Positions 33,341 to 46,600 of a stretch of 64,000 bases of DNA are shown here, in pieces. The stretch is taken from NCBI GenBank assembly GCA_003993805.1, contig RSEF01000001.1, positions 183,128,247-183,192,246 on the forward strand, given 5' to 3'. The notes beneath the pieces were generated by a model that saw only the letters and a program-made list of their open reading frames with translations, had not been told where the DNA came from and made no database searches. The stretch is from Himantopus leucocephalus. Its lineage: Eukaryota; Chordata; Aves; Charadriiformes; Recurvirostridae. The first letter of the stretch is position 1. Every line of letters begins with the position of its first letter. Position numbers and translations under genes: made by a program.

Positions 33341-36027
33341 TCACAGTTTCACAGGGTCACAGAATCTCAGAATAGTTGAGGCTGGAAGGGACCTCTGGAG
33401 GTCATCTAGTTCAACCCTCATGCTCAAGCAGGGCCACCTACAGCCATTTACCTAGGACCATGTCCAGATGGCTTTTGAATATCTCTGAGGGATGCTCCAC
33501 AACCTCCCTGGGCAACCTGTTCTGGTGAATGGTGACTCTCACAGTAAAAAAGAGTTTCCTGATGTTCAGACAGCACCTCTGTGTTACGGGTTGTGCCCAT
33601 CACCTCTTGTCCAGTCACTGGGCATCACTGAAAAGAGCCTGGCTTCATTCTCTTTACATACTCCCTTCATATACATTGATGAGGTATTACCTGAGCCTCG
33701 TCTTCTCCAGGCTGAACAGTCCCAACTCTCTATCTTTTGTCCTATGAGTCATGCTCCAGTCTCTTCAACATCTTTGTAGGACTCTCTCCAGGATGTCCAT
33801 GTCTCTCTTGTTCCAAGGAGCCCACAACTGGACGCAGCACTCCATGTATGGCCTCACCAGTGCCGAGTAGAGGGGAAGGATTACTTCCGTCAACTTGCTG
33901 GCACTAATTTTCCTAATGCAATTGATGATACCATTAGCTTTTTATGTTGCAAGGGCACATTGCTGGCTCATGTTCAACTTGCTTTCCACCAGTACTCCCA
34001 ATTTCTTTACTGCAAAGCTGCATTCCAGCTGGGCAGCCCCCAGCATATACTGGTGCCTGGGGCTGTTCCTTCCCATGTGCAGGACTTTGTACTTCTGCTT
34101 CATGATGCTCCTGTCAGTCCATTTCTCTAGCCTGTGGAAGTCCCTCTGGATAGCAGCATGACCCTCCAGCATATTGGTCATGCCTCCCAGTTTAGTCTCA
34201 CCTGCAAACTTGCTAATGGTATACAGTGCCCCATAATCCAGATCATTAATGAAGGTGTTAAACAGGACTGGACCCGGTACTGACCTCTGGGGTACACCAC
34301 TAGTTAATGGCCTCAAACTAGACTTTGCACTGCTGATCACCATCCTCTGGGCCAGGCTGTTCAGGTAATTTTCAGTTCCCCTTACTACCTGCTCATCCAG
34401 CCCATACTTCAGCTGCATCTCTGTGAGGATCTTATGGGAGGCAATGTCAAAGACCTTACTACAGTACAGGTAAATAATATCCACTGCTCTGCCTTCATCT
34501 ACAAGGACAGTCATTTCATTGTAGATGATTATCAAGTTGGTCAAGCATGATTTTCCCTTGGTGAAGCCATGCTGGCTACTCCTGCTGTTTTTCTTTTGTT
34601 TTATGTACCTGGAAATGGTTCCCAGGATTAGCTGCTCCATCACGTCCACAGGGATCAAGGTGAGGCTGACCAGCCTATAATTCCCTGGCTGCTCCTTCTT
34701 GCCCTTCTTAACGATAGGAGTGACATTTGCTTTCCTCCAGTTGGCAGACACTTCTTCCAGTCACTGTGATCGATCAAAGATTATCAAAAGTGACCTCACA
34801 ATGACATCTGCCAGCTCCCTCAACACTCGTGGGTGCATCCCATTAGGGATTGTGGACTTACGTATGTCCAGTTTGCTTACATATTCCCTGCCCTGATCCT
34901 TTTCCACCATGGGTACATCTTCTTTGTTCCAGCCTTTTTCCCATGTCACTGAGATATGGGATTCCTGAAGTCTTGCTAGTAAAGACTAAGGCAAAGAAGA
35001 CGTTCAGCACTTCTATCTTGTCTGTGTTCTGTGTAACCAGGTCCCCCCATCTCATTGAGCAATGGGCCCACATTTTCCTTAGTCTTCCTTTTGTTGCCTA
35101 GGTACTTACAGAAACCCTTCTTGTTGTCTTTGACATCCCTGGCTAGATTCAGTTCTATTTGGGCTTTAGTTTTCCTAGCTTCATCCCTCGATGCTTGGAC
35201 AATGTTTCCATGTTCCTCTCAGGTTACCTGTCCTTGATTCCACCTTTTGTATGCTTTCTTTTTTGTTTGAGTTTGGCTGGGCGATACTTGTTCATCCATG
35301 CAGGCCTCCTGGCATTTTTGCCTGACTTTATATTCACTGGCATGGAACTCTCTTAAGCTCGGAGGAGGTGATCCTTGAATATTAACCAGATTTCTTGGTC
35401 TCCTCTTACCTCCAAGACCTTATCTCGTGGGATGCTTCCAAGAAGATCATTGAAAAAGCCAAAGTCTGTTCTCCTGAATTCCAGAGTCATGAGCATGCTT
35501 TTCATCAACCTCCCTGTCCTCAGGATCGTGAACTCCACCATCTCATAGTCACTGCAGCCAAGGCTGCCTTTGACCTTCACATTCCCAATAAACCCCTCTT
35601 TGTTGGTGAGAATGAGGTCCAGCAGAACTGCTCTCCTTGTTGGCTGCCCTATCACTTGGAGGAGGACATCATCATAAATGCACTCCAGAAACTTCAAAGA
35701 TTGCTTATGTCCTGCTGTGTTGTCCCAAACACCCTCCATTGGGCTGGTTGAAGTCCCCCATGAGGACCAGGACCTGCAAACCTGAGGCAGCTGCTATCTG
35801 TCTGTAAAAGGCATGACCCACTCGTTCTTCCTGGTCAGGTGGCCTATAGTAGATACCCACTATAATGTTACCTTTACTGTCTTTTATCCTAACTTGTAAG
35901 TTCCCAGTTGGCTCCTCATCCATCCCCAGGCAAAGTTCCATGCACTCCAACTGCTCTCTCACATAAAGGGGAGCTCCCGTTCCTCATCTTCTTGTCTTTA
36001 CTAAAGAGCCTGTGTCTCTCCATTGCA
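33341..36027 (-). mobile_element. CR1 LINE, longest copy here (~2.7 kb)
   Basis: On the plus strand the element opens with the 3' terminus (TCACAGGGTCACAGAATCTC, then GGCTGGAAGGGACCTCTGG and 'CATCTAGTTCAACCC'). It continues through the full reverse transcriptase and back into the endonuclease, fading near 36027 in the RLFSKDKK-like block. A full-length CR1 is about 4.5 kb, so ORF1 and the N-terminal endonuclease are missing. No target-site duplication is evident, as is usual for CR1. Frame breaks and catalytic changes show it is long dead. Confidence 0.93.
33942..35962 (-). pseudogene. CR1 ORF2 endonuclease-reverse transcriptase, disrupted
   Basis: Read on the minus strand. The segment 35705-35962 has YYRPPDQEE (residues 38-46) and GDFN (69-72), endonuclease motifs. 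The segment 35353-35739, in a different frame and overlapping the first, has LDLILTN and SDYEMVEF; the canonical endonuclease motif there is SDH, so the catalytic His has become Tyr (residue 65). The RT segment 33942-34751 (269 codons) has YLYCSKVFD at residues 94-102 (canonical YLDFSKAFD, catalytic Asp lost), GVPQRSVPGP at 152-161 (Gly to Arg), and FAGE at 182-185 (canonical FADD, both Asp lost). Smaller pieces at 34761-34949 and 34858-35073 fill the linker. Both enzymatic domains are inactivated. Confidence 0.92.
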
Positions 36028-39000
36028 ATGGTAACAAATTAATATAAACCAAACCTTTTTTCACATTGTAGTAACCCAGAGTGATATTATCAGTTTGGGT
36101 TTTTTTTCCATTTTATCTTGTCACTGTTTTTACCTCCAGATCACTGCAACTAAGTTTCATGCCATATTCAAAATCTGCTATCCAGGCAGCAGTGCTTACA
36201 GTTTGTGATACAGGCAGCTTCAGTAGTGCTTCTAGGACTGGTGCTGGCAAGAATAATAATTCTGATCTGCTGTACAGGATATGAAATATCTACATGGGGA
36301 TTTCAACAATTCTTATAATGCCCGTAAGGAAAAAAAATGACTGCCCAGCTCCAAAATAAATTAAGCTAGGTATAAACCAGAATATCTTAATTTTTGTGTT
36401 ATTTTATTTCAATTTATTTTCAGTTTTTTATTTCTGATTGTTAAGGTATCTGAAAAATTTCCTGGTGTAAAAAGAGTAGATGAGGAAACTTAAATTCTTC
36501 TGAGTGGTGTTCTTCCTGTTTTTCCATTCCCAAAATTTCAGTTCATTGCCCAGCTGAAGTACCAGCATGCAACATTATATTATGAAATATCTAGATATAA
36601 CACATAAATTGCAATTTATATGAGTTTAATACCTGTGCTTCAGAACCAGTCAGGAATTTTTTGTGTTGTTGTTCTGTGTCTGATCAGGAGATTTTTGGTG
36701 GAGTTTTGCCTGTCAGAAGATGTCAGTTTGTTGAAGTCACATTGCTTGCCGATTTCAATGAATCCTGTCTGATAATGATGGATAACCTCATTTCCCTGAC
36801 TTCTTGGCAGCCTGCCTACCTGACCATCTTGGAGTCTGTCTAAGACAGAAGGACTTCCAATCTTAGTGTCTAGCTGCTTCCCAGGAAGGATGGTGTGAGA
36901 CAGGACTCATGAAATTTCCGAATTCTTTGCATGCTTCACATTGCAAGCAGCCAATTTCATGACGCAATGTTGGATATAAGACTCCTGAATGACTAGGTCT
37001 ATTTAAAGGCCTCCTCTCCTCCCAGATTAGAGTCTTACTCTCCTAGAAATGTTGAAATATCTCATTCCCTGCCCCTCCCCCCCCAAAAAAAAGGAAATAA
37101 TTAGGCTGATTTTTCTACTGTCTTATTTTACTGAAACCTTAAACTACATGTGAGCTTTCCTTCACACGCTGGCTTTTGTAAACATATTCCTTTTATTTCT
37201 TAATTTCTTGAAAAACATACAGCTTTTTACCCATATCCTGTGATGATTTCTATAAACAAAGATCAGCTATAAATTAGAAATACAGAAAACGCTTCCTATA
37301 ATAAACTTTATACTTTACATTGGTTTTCATGCGTATATCTCAAAAGTTATGTGTATAGGAGAATAATAGTTGTTAATTTATTTTTTTTCCAAATCAGGAA
37401 GTGTTGATATGGATAAATGACTCTACTAAGGTTGCAGAACAGATTAGTATAAAATTGAACAGACAGAATCTAAAGCCTATCTCTATGTAGGATACTACAG
37501 AAATATAGCTACTATAAAGCCACAAAAATAGCAGGTAGTTAATTTTCATATTCAACAGAAAAGTTAATTACTACAGAAAAAATATCAGATAAAATTGTTC
37601 ACCTTTGGGTTTTGTTGGGGTTTTTTTGGGGGGTGGGGGTGGGCTTTTTTTCAGTAGAGCAAAATCAAAAGAAAGATGAAATTCCTGCGAGATCTGGCAT
37701 CGCATTTCTGGAAGCTCAGTCAAAGTATACTATTCACCTTGAAAGAAATGGAATTTGACTTTTTCTTTCTGTGTAAGTCATTGTCCCTAGTAATAATGAT
37801 TTCTTAGCAGATAGCCAGTCAAAAGATTAATAGAATTAAGATCTTTGTAAAATAAGCCTGTTCTCACTGACAGCTAACTTGTTTTTTTTCCTCCTTCCTT
37901 TTGTAAGACAGTAAACAGAAACAAAGCCTGCAGCAATACAAAGAAAGCTAGCACATTAAAGAGGGATTAGCTTAGGAGGCTATGACAGATGTAAAGTGCT
38001 TTGCACACATTGCTATGTGATGTTCAACATATGTTGTCAATTAAAAATTGCTTAAGAAATATTTAACAAGGCAAAGCTAACATACCCCTAGTTTGTAAGA
38101 ATATATTGAGCTTATGCATCACTGCTCCTCATTTTATTTTTTCAGTTTTGCTGTAAGCTGAGAAGAACCTTATATAACATGCCTCTCAACTAGTTTATGT
38201 TTTAAAGTAGCACTTTAATTCAATGTATTGGAAAAGAGTATTCATTTAATCTTTTAGTGATATGATGACTAGATAATTTAGCAAGGAAGAGGACCTGCTA
38301 AACTAGTTAAAATTAGTTTTCTGCAGTAAAGGATCATTCACTACATTTGTAAAATAGGCACCTACCTGCATTCAAGACATCATAAGCATTGGCACATTCT
38401 TTACCTGGATTTTACTAATGCCAGTTGCTGGGAAATCTTCCTAGTAAACACCAAGGCATACAGCACAAGCTCCTAGGTTAAATTGCTATTTTATCATCTT
38501 TCTTATCTATTACACCTGAATCTTTCCGTATGAGACATCTGTCATCTTTCTTTTTAATTTTTTTATTTTTGTTCTTCTAAAATGATGAGGTTTTATGCCC
38601 TATTCAACTTCTAAATAGCAACAAGACACTGTTCTCTGTCTTCTCCCCAAAATACAAGTCCCTTGCTACAAAACTATACCACAAAGCCTCTATTCAAGTG
38701 TCCAGGTTTGAGCAAATAGCAAATTCTTGTTGAACTCTGATGCCTCGAGATCTCTTCATAAAAGATGTGCTCCTAATGTTTGGAGATTCCTGAATTTGCT
38801 GTTCCTATGACCACAAATGAAGAACATTTTACCCCTGAGAGAACAGAGGTTTGCAGTCACCTATGAAAAATGCTGCTTATGGTTGTGGAGTATGTGTTAA
38901 CTCCTGTGTGGAGGAAGAAGGACTGAACGTGTGGAAAAAATCAACAATAGGTCCACAGAGATATTGAAGGATCTGGCCATCCCCACTGACTCCTGAAGAT

Positions 39001-40454
39001 AATCCCACATTGAATTAAAATTTCAGTTAAAGTCTGTGGTTCTACTGGTTATAATATTGCTCTCTTGAATCTCCTCTGATGGAATTCTGTTTCCAATTGG
39101 AAAATATGAGTGTGTTTAAAAATAAAAGTTACAGTGTTTATTCCAAGAATCTCTGTACTTCTTAAACACATATAGCAGGCTGCTGCATACATCATCTGCT
39201 GATCAAATGTCAGCCCAACTCCTACTTCCCTTTAAATAAGATATAAAAGTACTCAAGAGGTATTCAGAGAACTGTGAACTGTATGTGCCCTGAAAATGTG
39301 TTGCTGATGTGGGAATTCACACTAAATTGCTGTGGTGATGGATGTTTGACTTGAAGTTCAACTATTAACTAGGAAAAATTGAAACATATACTCAAATATT
39401 GCAATATACGTTAATTTAAAAGAACAGTATAGAACAGATATATTTGTGCCTCAGTGAGAGACAGAAAAAGGCATGGAGGAGGAAATAAGATTGGTTTTCT
39501 TTACATATAAAATTGGAACTACTGAGTAATTCTTTTGGTTTTGATCTTTATTTTTGTCTTTGCTCCTTTTTTTAATAGGTACTATGGGATTATAAGCATA
39601 AATAAAAAAATGACAAATGTATTGTATTGATCCTAAGAATTGGTAGATCATGTTGTACAATCCAGTTTAAAATCCAAACTAAAAGAAAATATATGCAAAG
39701 CATATTGTCTTGGGTTTTGATAAAAAATGAAATTAAAGTCTGAGAACAGTGTAAAATCTCCAGAAGTTTATTATTATTCAAATATACCAAACAAGTATTT
39801 TAGTAATAGGAAGAGCTTTTTGTTTGTTGTATATTCTGGGTAGATAATTTCCAGTATTTAAAGCCTGATACTGCAAATTGAAGCATTGTTAGTTGCTTAG
39901 ATACACCTTTCAGTATTGTTTAGTTAAGTATAAACTATACGTTCACAAGGAGGATTGAAAACCATGCGGGCTTTGAAAGTCTCAAGGTAAAGTAGCTTAT
40001 TAAGGGAAAAAATAAAAAAACTTAGGAAATTGTATTAAGTGTTTTAAACCTTTCTTCTTGTTCATACAGGCCTTGTCTGAGGCATCATTACTAGGAAAGG
40101 TAGGCTACTGTGAGATTTTTCAGCTATGTGCAGAGCTTGAATCGACATTCATGCAAAGAAATGGAAAATGCATGAGCTCGCCTAATTGTGGACAGTGAAG
40201 TTACATCCTTGCTGAAGTAATTTAAACGGATTTTCTGTATTGAAGCTTAATATGAAAGATAGTTATTTCCTTTATAAGGAGTAAAGGATCTTCAATATTC
40301 TTAAACAGTAGGAATGGATAACACTCGGAGTTTTCATATCTTATTATTGTTTGGTAGTATGCCTTTTATTTTTACTTACTGCATTAAATTAAGTTAATCA
40401 ATGGTTAGTTTCAAAATAACAAACTCCCCTGTTTGTACGTAGGTAAGGCTGTTA
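36028..40454. other. Unique A+T-rich noncoding DNA
   Basis: No recognisable gene or transposon is seen, apart from the G-quadruplex motif at 37607-37643. Confidence 0.5.
37607..37643 (+). other. G-quadruplex-forming motif
   Basis: Five G runs on the plus strand (37607-37609, 37617-37620, 37628-37633, 37635-37639, 37641-37643) are separated by loops of 7, 7, 1 and 1 bases. This satisfies the usual G3+N1-7 rule. It stands out in otherwise A+T-rich DNA. Folding in the cell is inference. Confidence 0.85.
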
Positions 40455-40520
40455 CATATGGACAGGCTGGACCAGTGGGCTGAGGCCAATGGTATGAGGT
40501 TTAACAAGGCCAAGTGCCGG
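40455..40520 (+). mobile_element. CR1 LINE fragment cut off by gap
   Basis: A plus-strand frame reads LDQWAEANGMRFNKAKCR, the block just after the RT catalytic core in CR1, and then meets the N gap. In the CR1 at 23518-25125 the same block lies about 0.73 kb from the 3' end. The DNA right of the gap (from 40621) shows no CR1 sequence, so the rest of the element, if present, is in the gap. Confidence 0.85.
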
Positions 40521-40620
40521 NNNNNNNNNNNNNNNNNNNNNNNNNNNNNNNNNNNNNNNNNNNNNNNNNNNNNNNNNNNNNNNNNNNNNNNNNNNNNNNN
40601 NNNNNNNNNNNNNNNNNNNN
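40521..40620. other. Assembly gap (100 N)
   Basis: Exactly 100 Ns, probably nominal. CR1 sequence lies on the left and non-CR1 sequence on the right. Confidence 0.98.
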
Positions 40621-43600
40621 GAAATAGAAATAAGAATGTGGAGAGAATTTAGTAAAATGAAGGCTTGGACAAGCATAACAGAAGGTGTACAGTAAGGGTC
40701 AGAAAGGTGCCTCTATATACTTTTAAATACAGTTTATAGTTGGTCCATTTCCATCGTTTATCTTTGAATACATCTTTGTCCATATTTCACTCAGTAACTT
40801 TTTACTGTCACCAGCTTCACTACCATATTTAAGTAATTTTGTGCCATTTTGCTCGTAGAAATTTATATGGAGATTAATCTGTGATAATTTAATGAAGTTT
40901 AAGTCTAGAATGGATCAATGGTTCCTTAGTATAGTTTCTCTTCTATGAAACGACTATTCATTTCATCAAGGAAATCCGCATTTTCAAAAGCTTTTGACTA
41001 TTAGTAAAGATTTCTAGTCTTTAAGAGACTAAACTATGACTTTAATTTGACTATTTTCTTTTTTTATTGTCTCCCAAAATTGCCTTTAAATGCAAATATT
41101 TATCAGTCTTGCAGAGTGTACGGAGAGAAACAAAGGGTAGGAAAAGTTGATAATTTCTTTATTGCAAACACATAGACGAGCTGCCTAAAATTACAATGTT
41201 AGTGTTCCTTGATCCAAAGAAACTGGCAGATAAGAAGGCACTTCAGGGTGAAAAATGAAATCAGAGTGTGAGGTTGGGCTAAGATTTATTTGTATCACTT
41301 ATCACAAATGCTTGCAGTTCATCGCAAAAGAGAATGCAAATAAGTTCTTCCTGATTTAGCTTCTCACTGACATTACATAAAACTCAAATTAAATTGCTTC
41401 ATCACTGCTGCTCTAAGCTTTCTACTCTACAGGACTTACATTTACCTTCTAAATTCAGTGGGGTTTAGACTCTGATTATCTGGGCTTCTGGTCTATAGTT
41501 TCTCATTTCTTCTTACAGTATTTATGGCACTGAAGCCTAAATAAACATTTAACGGTAACTGAATATACTACTTCCACTACACCTTCTGTAACTAGTTATT
41601 ATCTCTTGCAATTCACTCATATATTCTGGTGATAGTTGCCGTTATGAGAATTTAGAAAAGATTGCTAGCTTACAAATATGCCTCAGATTTCCCCAGTTAG
41701 ACTGTTTCATTTTTTCTTTATTCTTTATCATTCTTCACAAATATTGAAGTACATTTCTTCAGAGAATTCTTCCCTAGAACATTCACACATATGATTTAAT
41801 CCATAAAGATGATTGTCCATCTTGTCCAGAAGTAGCATTTATTTTTTGAAAATGCTGGTCTTGCTTTTTCCATCATAAGAAAAGTTGCTGATTCTTTTAC
41901 TTAGGAAAAAAAACCCCAACCTATCAAGTTTGTACGTCTGTAAGACTAGGGTCCTGCTACATACTTACACGGGTCAAAAGCCATCACGTCAGGTTGCAAT
42001 GTTACATCTTTTCTTCCTTTCCCAAACGTGACAGGCAGTTACCATCTTTCTGATCTCCTGATAGCAATGGATTTCCCACTTATTTACTCTTCATTCTTTC
42101 CACTTTTCTTTCTGACTACTGTATGTATAAATTAATGTGTTCTTTTGATCTATACAATAATAGTTTGTGGGTTAGTTTGGAGGAAATTTTCAACAATATT
42201 TTCAAATGCAATGGGGAATAAATTTTTCTTCTCTCATTCTTCTTAGCTTTCTCAATTACTTAATTATTATATTTATCCTGCAATATAGTTTTAATCCCCT
42301 TCATTTTCTGTGTATTCAAGTAACTAAGCATAATACACGTCATAACTAAAATCTCCATAACACAGAAAATCTTGCATGAAATATTATTTGCAGTTGGTTT
42401 GATTAGTAACCTTCTGCACTACATATTATGGTTCTAAATCAGCCACATGCATATACCCTGCACAATCAGTATGTAGTATTATGAGATAACAACAGGCATG
42501 AGTAAGACAACATTAAAAACATCTAGCTTATGTGCAGAAAGTATATAGCTACCCTAGGTGACAGCTAAATTTCCTTAATCCTCTTTTTATTCTTGGAGTT
42601 CCTGCTTTACTTCATTGTAAACTACCTCTCTAACATTTACTGTTCCGTGTATTATTATTAAATATTTCCACTGTAACAAGTAATAAAACTGTTGTTCAGC
42701 GTAAGCTTGTATTACGCACTGTAAGCAAAATTAATTTCTCTTAATGTCTCATGTGAGGCTTGGTTCAATTCCAAAACTTAAGAGACTAGTTGCATTTACA
42801 ATGCTCTAGCTGCTAATCCTGATAGCAAAAATTCTCCTTTGGCTCCCTCAGATGCTTTGTAAATTGTGTGAGCTCTAGTCTATATCATGATGATACGGAT
42901 CAGTTTATCCTGATGCAGACACTGGCTAGTTGTCTGTCTCTTCAATTTCCACTGGCTTGTGGTATGATTCATTTGCCAACAAAAGGATGTCTAGTGACAG
43001 AGATGTCCTAGACTATCTTGTGTAGTTTCATTCACTGTTACAGAAGGACTTTACTACTGCTTTTGTTTCATATATACCAACTCTGCACAGATGTCTTCAA
43101 TAGAATTTGACATGTGAAATTCCATTAGCAATTATGTTTGGACAAATTAATTCCTAGATCTCCACTAACCAGCATATTAATTTAGATGAATTTAATTATT
43201 TTTATGTATATACATTCAATTCAGGGCCTCAATTAAGTTGAGTACAGATGGTGTCTAGTGGCATTTGAGATTTCTTAGTAGATTTCACCTGGCTTCCAGC
43301 TGCTGTTTCAGAAGGGCAGAGATGTTCCCTAGACCCTGTCGTATTTGCCAACACTATGAAGAATCATTAGAAGCCCAAGGGTAGACATTTATATTTAGGC
43401 AAAAAAATCCCACACTAAGTGCCTAAAACCTGGAGCTGAATTCCACCCTCACTATTTTTTGGAACAGAGAAATAGTAATTTTTCATTCCGAAATTATCAG
43501 GAAGATTAGATTATTTCAAAATATATTTGAATTGGAAAATCTATTGAAACTGGATGTCACAAAAGAAACCATTTTTTGGTACTGGAGTTTCATTTTCTCT

Positions 43601-46600
43601 CACATTGTCTTTTTCTGCTCTGTTATTTTTGTGTTCCAAATAATATTATTTATTTTAATTTCCCACAGTCATTTAAAATAGTCACTCCATGAAACACAGA
43701 CATGTTCATAAATACGTTTTGGCATCTTCTAGGAAGGTTTTATGAATCATAAACTTACACTTTTTAGGTATTATTTTTTAGGAAGAATTCATTTTTACAC
43801 AGTTTCCTTATTTTTTTTTTTTAATCTGTTATGCATTTCTATCAAAAGTGCTTCTTTCTTCATGAAGTGAGGGTTTTAGGTGAGGATTAATACTAGGGAT
43901 TTTTGTTATTTTTAATGAAATTATTGAGTTAAACCAAGTAATTTTTCTTATCTACTTCAGTTCTTCACAGAGCTCTTCTTGTCAGGCTTTGTTTTAATAG
44001 GAAATGGTTGCATTTAAATCGCCGGACAGACACATTCTCTGGCAAGTAGAGTATGTTTGTCGATACCATTCAGAGCAGCTGCTCTTTTGGCACAGGCTGC
44101 TGCAAGCTCCCATCCTGAGAGGAGGTGAGCACTCTCTTCCTCCCTTCATCCAATGGTATCCATGAAGCAGAGGGAGGAAGAGAGTGTGCACCTGGCCTCA
44201 TGCTGCTGTGCAGCCAGGACACAGCCAAAAAAGGTGTCTAGGTCAAGAAGATGAAAAGTGTTCCTAGAACCTTACCCTTCAGACACTGCTAATTAACTTT
44301 TCTTCCATTGCCTTCAGAAGAAACACCCACCCAGCTACTTCCTATCTTCTGTTTCATTTTACTTCATTCTGTAAGACATAAGAACAGCTAAAACAATAAT
44401 GTCCATCTAGAGGCCAGTAGAGGTAGCAACCAGTCATGTTTTTTTAAAAAAAGATTTTGATATGGTATTTATTAAGTGACAGCATGGATGCTGCTTGGAA
44501 TCTAACAGCTGAATGAACAGTCATCCCAGAAAGCTACAGTTCAAACTCCTGGAAACTTCTAACTCCCACTGAGTAATTTCAGAGGGTTGACATGTGTGTT
44601 AGCATTGCCACCAGATTATGTCATCTCATTATGTGAGACTTGTGATTTAGATATCTATACTTACAGTTTGAACCTAGTGACCCACGTATCACTTTATGCC
44701 TCATTCTAATGAAACCTCTCCCTAAACCAGCAGGAGTCTCTGTGAAAGGGGGAAGTAATTTTGATTCTCATGTATATTTTCCACTCAGACAAAAGAGAAA
44801 AGAAGAAAGAGCTGTTTCCTAATAAGCTGCACTTTCTGACGTGGAAGCCATAATGTGGCTAAACAAACTAGATGTCAGTTTCCTTGCAGTCTTTGATCTC
44901 CATATTTTCTAAAGCATTTAATAGCTAAAAAGAAAATCCCAATCCCCCCTGAAGCCCAAAAGTTTGATTATGTAGACCAAACCAAGCAATGTTTGACCTT
45001 AAAAGAAAGAAAGAAAAACTTTCCAAAAATAAAAATAAAATTATTATTGCATTAGTATAATCAAATCAAGTGGAGAAAGGGGGTGGAGGGGAAAGGAAAA
45101 CATTTAAACACTTCTTCCACTGTTCTAGTATCACACTAAGCTTTTCTAGACACTCAAGAAAACCCATGGCAAAATGAACCTAAGCTATGGGAAACATAAA
45201 AATAAAACATATCCCTATTAAAAAAGCAGTGAAATTAAAATAGCCACATTCCCACATTATTCTTCACATTATTCAGGCTTTGCAAGCATTTGTTATAAAA
45301 CTGGGTCATTTTCCTTAAAAAGTATAACAATATTGCAACTAAGAGAAATTTCAAAAATTATACCCAGAAAATACATTAGTTAAGATGAAAGAAAGTAGGA
45401 CAATTATGCTTAATTTATACTTCTGACTGAAATGCTTATGAACAATACAATACAAAAATTACCTGCTTGTTGTCATATGACTCTTGAAAACTTATCTGTA
45501 TTTCAGACAAGTATAGAAACTCGAGTTTCAATGTGTCTCAAAACTAATATTTATTATCCAGAAAGTAAAAGAACTTTTTTCACCTTAAAATCTCACTGCC
45601 TGCTTTGCCTATTGAAGTAGTTTTTTTTCTTATCTGCCAGAAATAAGACTAAAATAGCTTATCTTTTCAATAAACTATCAAGCAACTTTCCCATCAACAG
45701 TATTTTGTTTTTATTTGACAACAGTATTTGTGACCATCTTGGGGGCTGTTCTTAAGAAAGCAACTCTGTCTGGCAAATGACACTGTCATCATCATTTCAA
45801 CGTGATTCAATTCCATATTACCTAATGAGACAACAGTACACACTGTTTTAATAGTGCTATGCAAGATATGCTGTATTCTCTTATTTTTTTTTTTACTGAA
45901 TATTATTTCTTAACTGTATTCATAGTATTTGGTTATGACAACAAGGTCATGTTCACATATTCAGTGTCAAATGAGACAGAAGTAAAGCTTACTAAGTAAA
46001 ATTTCTAAAGACAGTCTAAAATAAGATCTTTGTTGTGATTCTGTTAAAATAAGTTTGTTATGTTCTTTCTACTGTGGTAATAATGCATTAGTAATTTTAT
46101 TCTGTAATCTATTGCAGTCAATTTCAGTTTTCATAGGAATAATGATAAAATTGCAATTAGTTGCATTTATTCCTATCCTTATATTGACAAGTATCAACAC
46201 ACATCTGAGATTTTTATTTACGTTACTAAATAAAAGAAGGTAAGGGGATGAGTTTTCACACTGTGGATTACTCCTTATCCAGCCCCTGGTTTTCTTTTGG
46301 ACAACAATATCTCTTTCCAAGACAGTCTAGGTTCTAGCATACACTTGCCCTAATAAACCTCTGGCTCAGTTGAGGAGTGGGTTGCTTCAGATTCTGTCCC
46401 TTTTTTACTTAACAGCTTAGACATACCCGGAGCATCTTCTCTCAGTAGTTATCCTGTCATTTCTGTTCTCAGAGGAGTGGAACATATGAGAACTCATTCA
46501 TTAAAAATAAAGTGTTACATGATAAAACCAGAGAATGAAAAGGAGTCTGACAGGGACAGCAACAATGGACATCAGAAATTATTATTACAGTACGTGCCAC

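Noticed and set aside
33492..35751. Series of plus-strand ORFs (for example 33492-33779, 35395-35751)
   Set aside because: They are antisense shadows of the minus-strand CR1 ORF2.
44370..44425. Possible 3' end of an old CR1/L3-like LINE ('ACATAAGAACAGC', 'GTCCATCTAGAGGCCAGTA')
   Set aside because: Only two short words agree and the following blocks do not continue; too weak without a search.
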